Assembly (NCBI GenBank): GCA_020057015.1
Contig: JAGVGS010000144.1
Coordinates: 1 to 5,885 of the forward strand
Direction: 5' to 3'
Source: Candidatus Omnitrophota bacterium
GTDB lineage: Bacteria; Omnitrophota; Gorgyraeia; Aquiviventales; Aquiviventaceae
Length of the DNA stretch: 5,885 nt
Part shown: piece after piece, positions 1 to 4,084 of the stretch
How the letters are laid out: each line of letters opens with the position of its first letter
Numbering within the stretch: the first letter of the stretch is position 1
Notes under the pieces: generated by a model
Database searches by the model: none
Seen by the model: the letters and a program-made list of their open reading frames with translations, nothing else
What the model was told of the DNA's origin: nothing
Program-made: the position numbers and the translations under genes

Positions 1-256
1 CGTCGAGCGCCTCCAGCGTGGCGGCATCCAGGCGATCAGCCTGGTCGACGACGATCAGCCGCACCGGACTGACGGCTGGCTGCTGCCGGCAGAGGGCCAA
101 GAGGGCTTTGGCGCTCACCTGAGCCGCATCCAGCTGGTGGCGATCAAGCGGTTGGACCTGGAGTGCTCGCTCGAGCTCCTGCAGGCGCTGCAATTTCCGG
201 GCGCGGTCCGCGCCGCGGAAGACAAGTAGGGAGGGTGTCGTGCTGGCTGGTGGCAT
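1..256 (-). CDS. holA: DNA polymerase III delta subunit-like protein, N-terminal part (3' end outside window)
   Basis: This is the first 85 codons of a gene that runs off the left edge. DNA polymerase III delta is the clamp-loader subunit that opens the sliding clamp during replication. The visible pattern fits the delta N-terminus: a strand (SLLVFRGAD) without a Walker A motif, a helix (RKLQRLQELERAL), a segment QPLDRHQLDAAQ, a helix (SAKALLALCRQQP), then the strand VRLIVVDQADRLD. The last matches the family's RLVVV-x(2)-A-(D/E)-x-L signature. The ATG at 256-254 has AGGA five bases upstream, and the gene begins 27 nt after the lptE-like stop. Location just after lptE supports the call, because lptE-holA adjacency is common in diderm bacteria. 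A delta-prime (HolB) or another AAA+ clamp-loader relative is the main alternative, but the missing P-loop in this N-terminus favours delta. Confidence 0.72.
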   Translation of the reverse strand, partial: MPPASTTPSLLVFRGADRARKLQRLQELERALQVQPLDRHQLDAAQVSAKALLALCRQQPAVSPVRLIVVDQADRLDAATLEALD

Positions 257-264
257 GCAATCCT

Positions 265-279
265 GCCGGCAAGGCCGGC
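265..279 (-). repeat. Short GC-rich inverted repeat between lptE-like and holA
   Basis: GCCGGC occurs at 265-270 and 274-279, separated by 3 nt. The RNA could form a 6-bp GC hairpin in the 27-nt gap between the lptE-like stop and the holA start. It ends just before the AGGA ribosome binding site of holA. No T tract follows, so it is not an intrinsic terminator. It might tune holA translation or protect an mRNA end. GCCGGC is self-complementary and common in GC-rich DNA, so chance is possible. Confidence 0.35.
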
Positions 280-283
280 GGTC

Positions 284-841
284 TTACCAGTTCTCGACGC
301 TGCGCTCGACAATGCGTCGGGCCAAATCGGTGATCGCCCGATCAAGGGCGCTGGCTTCCGATTCAACCACTTGCGAGCCTGAGGCGATGGCGAAATAGGT
401 GGTGTCGCCCGTAAAGCCTTCCTCTTCCCACATCACGGTGCCAGCCTTCTGATCGACGAAGCGCAGGTTCACTACGATATTCAACCGCCACTCCTCCACC
501 TGCTGGTTCGCGTCATAGCGCAGCGCGTCGCGCCGGAAGCCCACCAGCTCGCCTTCCAGCCGCGCATCCGCCCGCTCCGGGGTGCTCGGCCGCAGCAGCC
601 CAGTGAATTGGTAGCGGGTGATCACGGCGTTGGTCAGGTCGACTTCCATCCGGTGGCGATAGATGGGAAAGCGCTCGTGGCCGGTGGACAGGGCGGTCAC
701 ATCGATCTTGTTGACGAAGGGCTTCACGTAGACCGTGCGCAGGTGGGTGGGCAGCCCGGGTCGCGTGGTGTACCCGCACCCAGCGCTCAGGCTGAGCCCC
801 AGCAGAAGGCTCGTCACCACCGCGCGCAGACGATCCACCAT
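284..841 (-). CDS. lptE: LptE-like outer-membrane lipopolysaccharide-assembly lipoprotein
   Basis: The product has 185 residues. LptE plugs the LptD beta-barrel and helps place lipopolysaccharide in the outer leaflet of the outer membrane. Residues 1-21 form a lipoprotein signal peptide (R4, R6, then a hydrophobic run) ending LSAG before C22. The -3 residue is Ser rather than the usual Leu, so the lipobox is slightly off consensus. The mature start CGYTTRPGLP, followed by TVYVKPFVN, LTNAVITRY, LEGELVGFRRDALRYD, VEEWRLNIVVNLRFVD, WEEEGFTGDTTYF and ALDRAITDLARRIVE, follows the LptE family layout. I chose the ATG at 841 because it gives a compact lipoprotein signal. An upstream in-frame start at 955 would add 38 Arg-rich residues inside the preceding gene. 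The start is 7 nt after the bamD-like stop with no clear Shine-Dalgarno, suggesting translational coupling. Confidence 0.8.
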   Translation of the reverse strand: MVDRLRAVVTSLLLGLSLSAGCGYTTRPGLPTHLRTVYVKPFVNKIDVTALSTGHERFPIYRHRMEVDLTNAVITRYQFTGLLRPSTPERADARLEGELVGFRRDALRYDANQQVEEWRLNIVVNLRFVDQKAGTVMWEEEGFTGDTTYFAIASGSQVVESEASALDRAITDLARRIVERSVENW

Positions 842-848
842 CCGAAGG

Positions 849-1805
849 CTACAGGCGCTGCGCGATGACTTGCAGGCGCGCCGCCGCCTGGGCCGCCCAG
901 GCTGTTTCGCTGAAGCGGTCAATAATGCCTTGGTAATAGGTCGCCGCTGAATCATAGCGCTTGCGGCGCTCGTAGAATTGGCCGACCAGGAACTCGTGCT
1001 CTGCGCGGCGGGCCTTCAATTCTTCCAGCCGCTGTGCGGCTTCCTCCACCAAATCGCTCTCGGTGTACTCTTTGACGAAGGTGGTCAACCCCCGAATGGC
1101 GGTGTCGGTGGGGGCCTGGTCATACCCAGGCCGGAACGTCCCCTTGAGGCTGGCCTGGGCGATCTGGAACCGCGCATCGTCGACGAGCGGCGAGTTCGGG
1201 TAGCGGCTAATCACCTGCTCGAAGGCACCCACGGCTTCTTCATAGTCGCCGAGGCTTAAGTGTGCGAGGCCCAGCTTGTACTGGGCCAGCTGGCCGTACT
1301 CGCTGAAGGGGCCATCCTCCACCATGGCCTGAAAAATCTCGATGGCCTTGTCGCGCGCCGGCAGCAAAGCGGCGAGGCCGAGAACCATGCGCTTCTTGCC
1401 GGCGAGAAAGTGGTTGCCCAGCTGATATTCGCGCTCAAGGATCTCATCGAAGCGCTTGGTGGACGGATAGATCTGGATGGTCTTGCGGTAGTCTTTGAAG
1501 GCCCGATAATAATCGCCGCCTTCCTCGCCGCAGCGGCCCAGATAATATTGCGCCTCGCCGGCCTCGCGGGAATCCTTGTATGCCTTGATCAGCTTCTTGA
1601 ATTCCTTCGCCGCGCGGTCATACTCCTGGCGGTCGAAGAAGCCCACGGCAAAGAGCAGCTGCTCTTCCGGGGTGTCCTTCACTGCCCCGGTGCCGCTGAT
1701 CCAGCCGGTCTGCGGCGACCACATCCAGCCGGCGTGCGCGGGCAGGGCCGGAGCGCTCAGGGTAGCCAGCGTCGCCAAGAGGAATACCAGGGGAAGGCGT
1801 TTCAT
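849..1805 (-). CDS. bamD: BamD/YfiO-like tetratricopeptide outer-membrane assembly factor
   Basis: The product is 318 residues long. BamD-family proteins are periplasmic tetratricopeptide (TPR) proteins that work with BamA to insert outer-membrane barrels. Residues 1-25 are a Sec signal peptide ending A23-H24-A25. The mature protein starts GWMWSPQTGW, then VKDTPEEQ, then several TPR-like pairs: FFDRQEYDRAAKEFKKLIKA, AQYYLGRCGEEGGDYYRAFK, LAHLSLGDYEEAVGAFEQVI and FYERRKRYDSAATYYQGIID. The spacing with SPLVDDARFQIAQ is typical of YfiO proteins. Canonical BamD is a lipoprotein; here no cysteine lies at the signal cleavage site, so the protein is probably soluble or anchored through a partner. 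It is somewhat longer than E. coli BamD (about 245 aa). The ATG at 1805 is preferred over an in-frame ATG at 1820 because it directly starts a MKRLPLV signal peptide. The neighbouring lptE-like gene supports an envelope role. A CpoB-like TPR protein is the alternative. Confidence 0.75.
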   Translation of the reverse strand: MKRLPLVFLLATLATLSAPALPAHAGWMWSPQTGWISGTGAVKDTPEEQLLFAVGFFDRQEYDRAAKEFKKLIKAYKDSREAGEAQYYLGRCGEEGGDYYRAFKDYRKTIQIYPSTKRFDEILEREYQLGNHFLAGKKRMVLGLAALLPARDKAIEIFQAMVEDGPFSEYGQLAQYKLGLAHLSLGDYEEAVGAFEQVISRYPNSPLVDDARFQIAQASLKGTFRPGYDQAPTDTAIRGLTTFVKEYTESDLVEEAAQRLEELKARRAEHEFLVGQFYERRKRYDSAATYYQGIIDRFSETAWAAQAAARLQVIAQRL

Positions 1806-1815
1806 GGGTGCCACC

Positions 1816-1844
1816 ACCATAGCAAATCACCCACGGAAAGTCAA
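1816..1844 (-). promoter_or_regulatory. Sigma70-like promoter for the bamD-lptE-holA cluster, abutting the start codon
   Basis: The minus strand carries TTGACT (1844-1839, 5 of 6 consensus bases), a 17-nt spacer, and TATGGT (1821-1816, 4 of 6). Transcription would begin about 7 nt downstream, near 1809, only a few bases before the ATG at 1805, giving an almost leaderless mRNA. It sits in the only sizeable gap (75 nt) between the upstream unknown gene and the bamD-like gene. The spacing and -35 match are good; the unusual closeness to the ATG is the main reservation. Confidence 0.45.
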
Positions 1845-1880
1845 AGCCGAGACGAGACGCAGACGGATTGAATCGAGAGT

Positions 1881-2453
1881 TTATTCGGGGCTTGCTTCAA
1901 TTTCAACAGAGGAAGATTCCTTGGCTTGCAGTTCCCGTTCTTCCAAGCGCTTCAGCAGCTGCTCCCGCGCGACCGGATCGGGGACCTGGCTGATCTTTGC
2001 AACCAGCTCATCGCGCGCGCGGAGATCGTTGACGGTCGCCTGCGGCCCAAGAGTGAGCCCCTCCACATAAGGCAAAAGACCAAACACCGTGAGCTCCCCT
2101 GCGGCGCTGCTACCGGCCTGGGCCGCCTGATCACGTTGCAGGAGCATTTGCAGGCGCTGCTCAAAGAGTTGCTGCAAGCGATCCCGCTCCGCAGGGTCTT
2201 CGATGCGTTGCAGCGCCGGCACCAGACTGCCGAGCTGCGAGGGGTAGTCCGTTTCGCCAAGTTGCCGGATGGCCTCCTCGAGCGCTGCCGCAGGTGAGCT
2301 CTCGCTGATTGAGCTCGCGTGAGAGGTAGCGCCGGTGGCTCCCTCCGCCGCATCGACGACCGCCGCGGCGAGGCTGAGGCTGAGCGTATTGATCAGCACA
2401 GCCTCAGCCAGCCGCTGGCCGCTGCGCGGCCATATCCCGTTCTTATCGGGCAT
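1881..2453 (-). CDS. Unrecognised helix-rich, probably exported protein with an internal repeat
   Basis: I do not recognise this 190-residue product. The N-terminus has Lys/Arg (K4, R10, R14) followed by a hydrophobic stretch at about 18-33 (VLINTLSLSLAAAVV) and small residues after it, so it may be a signal peptide or membrane anchor. E17 just before the hydrophobic run makes the signal imperfect. A Ser/Ala/Gly-rich linker spans 38-57. Two related helical segments follow, at about 77-102 and 150-176. Each has LV at the start, DP nine residues later, then Arg and Leu at equal spacing and a Glu/Arg-rich end. A hydrophobic stretch (FGLLPYVEGLTLG, 124-136) separates them. The ATG at 2453 overlaps the previous gene's stop by 11 nt and has GGAG three bases upstream, so coupled translation is likely. 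It is the second gene behind the c-di-GMP riboswitch. Confidence 0.6.
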   Translation of the reverse strand: MPDKNGIWPRSGQRLAEAVLINTLSLSLAAAVVDAAEGATGATSHASSISESSPAAALEEAIRQLGETDYPSQLGSLVPALQRIEDPAERDRLQQLFEQRLQMLLQRDQAAQAGSSAAGELTVFGLLPYVEGLTLGPQATVNDLRARDELVAKISQVPDPVAREQLLKRLEERELQAKESSSVEIEASPE

Positions 2454-2892
2454 CCACTCCGGTCATGGCGCTGCCCACATAGCCTGAGACGGTGGGGTCG
2501 TAGACCCAGAGGCGAATCAAGGTCTTGCCCTTCCTCCACGTGCAGCCTGAGGGCAGGCTCAGATAAGAAAACCACGTCCCCATCTGCGCGCCTTCAGCCG
2601 GACTGCTGGCAGTGATGCTGCACTGCCCGGAAGGCGCACTCACGACCCTTACGCCTATCTTGCTGCCCGACAGTTTGGTTGTGGCACCATACGAACAGGT
2701 GGCACCTACGGCGCAGATCGACTGGCCGGCCGAATTGGTGAGCGTGAAGACCAAGGGAACCACCGCGATCGTCGCCTGGGAGACCACCGAATCCGTCGTT
2801 TGGATCTTAGCTTCCGCGGCGCTGGCCAGATTGCTGCCCAACAGTGTGGCGGTGACACCGCAAACCAGACTGAAGATATGCCGTCCTCGCAT
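2443..2892 (-). CDS. Unrecognised small secreted four-cysteine protein, first gene of a c-di-GMP riboswitch operon
   Basis: I cannot assign this 149-residue product to a family. Residues 1-25 form a clear Sec signal peptide (R2, R4, a hydrophobic core, then A23-S24-A25). The mature part of about 124 residues is rich in Ser, Thr, Gly and Val with alternating hydrophobic residues (IAVVPLVFTLTN, KIGVRVVSAP, LIRLWVYDP), suggesting an all-beta fold. It has four cysteines (C60, C66, C91, C117), enough for two disulfides, as in extracytoplasmic proteins. There is no lipobox, C-terminal anchor or type IV pilin-like N-terminus. The ATG at 2892 follows a perfect AGGAGG at 5-nt spacing. The leader carries a c-di-GMP-I riboswitch and terminator, so expression should track c-di-GMP. 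An adhesin, matrix or surface component would fit that control, but this is inference. Confidence 0.72.
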   Translation of the reverse strand: MRGRHIFSLVCGVTATLLGSNLASAAEAKIQTTDSVVSQATIAVVPLVFTLTNSAGQSICAVGATCSYGATTKLSGSKIGVRVVSAPSGQCSITASSPAEGAQMGTWFSYLSLPSGCTWRKGKTLIRLWVYDPTVSGYVGSAMTGVDAR

Positions 2893-2897
2893 CGACC

Positions 2898-2903
2898 CCT
2901 CCT
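2898..2903 (-). promoter_or_regulatory. Ribosome binding site AGGAGG of the secreted protein gene
   Basis: A perfect AGGAGG lies 5 nt before the ATG at 2892 and is the strongest Shine-Dalgarno in the window. It fixes the start codon. It lies 22 nt past the end of the terminator T tract, outside that hairpin, so control by the terminator is expected to act on transcription rather than by hiding this site. Confidence 0.8.
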
Positions 2904-2925
2904 GTTGTTGGCGGCCCGCACATAA

Positions 2926-2961
2926 GAAAACCGGGCTGCCTGTTGTCGATTGGCAGCCCGG
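2926..2961 (-). terminator. Intrinsic terminator acting as riboswitch expression platform
   Basis: On the minus strand CCGGGCTGCC (2961-2952) is perfectly complementary to GGCAGCCCGG (2940-2931), with an 11-nt loop, and is followed by TTTTC (2930-2926). This is a strong 10-bp GC-rich stem with a short T tract. Its 5' half is also part of the aptamer: CCGGG lies at the 3' base of P3 and TGCC is the 3' strand of P1. Aptamer and terminator therefore exclude each other. The hairpin lies in the leader, 33 nt before the first gene's ATG. Confidence 0.85.
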
Positions 2962-3029
2962 CTATCTCTGACCAAGATGGGAGACCCGCGGCTTTGCGCC
3001 CCATCCTCACGGATGGTTTGCCTTTATCG
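2947..3029 (-). promoter_or_regulatory. Cyclic-di-GMP-I (GEMM-I) riboswitch aptamer
   Basis: The minus strand carries the GEMM-I landmarks in order. AAAGGCAAACC (3025-3015) is followed by P2, a 6-bp stem CCATCC/GGATGG (3016-3011 with 3006-3001) capped by a GNRA-type GTGA tetraloop. Next come GGCGCAAAGCC (3000-2990), then CGGGTCTC at the start of P3, paired TCTC/GAGA (2984-2981 with 2968-2965), and the 3' consensus ATAGCCGGGCTGCC (2965-2952). The closing helix P1 is visible as GGCA (3022-3019) with TGCC (2955-2952), extended by CGAT (3029-3026) with ATCG (2950-2947). This class senses the second messenger c-di-GMP, often controlling motility, surface or secreted proteins. The 3' strand of P1 and the base of P3 overlap the following terminator, so ligand binding should favour read-through (ON switch). 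Confidence 0.93.
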
Positions 3030-3042
3030 GATACTTGCATGA

Positions 3043-3072
3043 AGCATACCTGCTGCAGTGAGTGCGCGTCAA
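3043..3072 (-). promoter_or_regulatory. Sigma70-like promoter driving the riboswitch transcript
   Basis: TTGACG (3072-3067, 5 of 6 consensus bases), an 18-nt spacer and TATGCT (3048-3043, 4 of 6) precede the aptamer. The expected start near 3036 lies only about 7 nt before P1 of the riboswitch, a normal position for a leader promoter. The -35 box begins a few bases after the T5 tract of the putative upstream terminator, so the unit appears independent of comEC-AEC. Confidence 0.65.
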
Positions 3073-3079
3073 GAGACAG

Positions 3080-3120
3080 AAAAACATGCAGGAGTGCGTG
3101 TTGATGAGCCTCCCTATGCA
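3080..3120 (-). terminator. Possible weak intrinsic terminator after the AEC permease gene
   Basis: TGCA (3120-3117) plus GGAG (3113-3110) can pair with CTCC (3094-3091) plus TGCA (3090-3087), with a 3-nt bulge and a 15-nt loop. A TTTTT run follows at 3084-3080 after two bases. Placement 34 nt beyond the AEC stop and just before the riboswitch promoter makes sense for a terminator. The stem is interrupted and not very GC-rich, so strength is doubtful. Confidence 0.35.
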
Positions 3121-3153
3121 ATTTTGTCTCCACGCGAGCCGCCGATCGTTCGC

Positions 3154-4083
3154 TCAGACGCGGAGCAGCCCGGGCAGTACGATCAGGAACCACGGGATCG
3201 CCGCAGCGGTGGTAAACAGGAACAAGGCGTTGGCCAGGCGCCGATCCACGCCGAAGAGCAGCGGCAGCACCAGCGGCGAGACCCCGACCGGGCTCAGGGC
3301 TTCGAGCAGCACGACGGTGCGGGCCAGCCCCTCGACGTGACTCCATTCGAGCAGCGCCCATGCGACCAGCGGCATAAACAGAAACTTGATGCCGCACATC
3401 GCCAGGCACGGCCGCCACCAGACCCTTGGCGATTCAAAGGTCAGCTCCGCCCCGATCGCGATGAGATACAATCCGGTGCTCACCGGGATGAGCGCGTGGT
3501 TGAGCCCTGCCAGGGCTTCGGGCCGGGGCATGCCGAGCCCATTCACCACCAGGCCGACCACCATGCCGAGAAACGGCACCAGCCGCAGCTCATCATCAAA
3601 TACTTGTTTCAACCCGGTGGCCGGCACTACCCCACCGTAGCGCCGTGCTAAGCCAAAACCCAACGTGTAAAAGCACGGGGTAAAAAAGAGCATGTACAAA
3701 TTAGCGAACGCGTAGCCACGCTCGCCAAACAGCGCAAAGACCGCAAACGCGCCGAAATACCCTATGTTGGAGAACAGCGCGCAGGTCAAGAAACTGCCGG
3801 TTTGCCGGCGGCTCATCCGGCTGTAGCGCACGTAGGCCCACGCCGGCCCCAGCGCTGCGCATGACGTGAGCAAGCCCAGCAGCGGCAAGAGCCAGGGCTC
3901 CCACCGGCGCAGCTCCAACTGCCAGAACGTGAGGCACAAGATGATGGGTGCGGTGCCCACAATCACGAAGCGCACGAGCCGGGAAGCGCGCGCCTCCGTG
4001 AGCCATCCCAGGCGCCGCAGCGCCCAACCGGCAGTCATCGCGCCCAAGAAGAGGCCCAACCCAGCGCTTAATCGAAGGTACAT
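3154..4083 (-). CDS. Auxin efflux carrier (AEC) family permease
   Basis: The 309-residue product is an integral inner-membrane protein with about ten hydrophobic segments (about 5-21, 36-54, 64-85, 97-119, 124-146, 168-184, 197-214, 226-247, 253-278, 284-306), the two-times-five layout of AEC/PIN-like transporters. Family-like motifs are LFSNIGYFG (103-111) with LFGERGYAFANLY in the first half, LNHALIPVSTGLYLIAIGAEL in the linker and sixth or seventh helix (194-214), and LLEALSPVGVSPLVLPLLFG with an ANALFLFTT ending. The length is typical. Bacterial members export or take up organic acids such as malate and many are uncharacterised, so no substrate can be named. The ATG at 4083 is one base after the comEC stop (TAA-G-ATG), which argues for coupled translation. 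In-frame sequence upstream to 4200 lies inside comEC and would add an Arg/His-rich tail, so it was rejected. Confidence 0.82.
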   Translation of the reverse strand: MYLRLSAGLGLFLGAMTAGWALRRLGWLTEARASRLVRFVIVGTAPIILCLTFWQLELRRWEPWLLPLLGLLTSCAALGPAWAYVRYSRMSRRQTGSFLTCALFSNIGYFGAFAVFALFGERGYAFANLYMLFFTPCFYTLGFGLARRYGGVVPATGLKQVFDDELRLVPFLGMVVGLVVNGLGMPRPEALAGLNHALIPVSTGLYLIAIGAELTFESPRVWWRPCLAMCGIKFLFMPLVAWALLEWSHVEGLARTVVLLEALSPVGVSPLVLPLLFGVDRRLANALFLFTTAAAIPWFLIVLPGLLRV

Positions 4084-4084
4084 C

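Noticed and set aside
842..955. Upstream extension of the lptE-like gene to a start at 955
   Set aside because: The extra 38 residues overlap the bamD-like gene, are Arg-rich and would bury the lipoprotein signal that begins at 841.
1260..1871. Plus-strand 203-codon open frame opposite the bamD-like gene
   Set aside because: It is antisense to a well-supported TPR gene and lacks recognisable domains; long antisense frames are expected in GC-rich DNA.
1845..1880. Repeated GAGAC-like units in the gap before the bamD-like gene, considered as an operator or terminator
   Set aside because: The units are short and irregular, form no convincing hairpin, and match no regulator site I recognise.
3131..3168. 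Possible hairpin around the AEC stop codon (GAGC/GCTC with CTCC/GGAG)
   Set aside because: The pairing is broken by mismatches and has no T tract directly after it; the T5-associated hairpin at 3120-3080 is a better terminator candidate.
2807..3418. Minus-strand 203-codon frame spanning the AEC end, promoter and riboswitch
   Set aside because: It runs through a structured regulatory RNA and out of frame with both neighbouring genes; it has no domain signal.
3058..3651. Plus-strand 197-codon open frame opposite the AEC permease and leader
   Set aside because: The protein is Gln/Arg/Pro/His-rich, typical of antisense translation, and the minus strand encodes a convincing membrane transporter.
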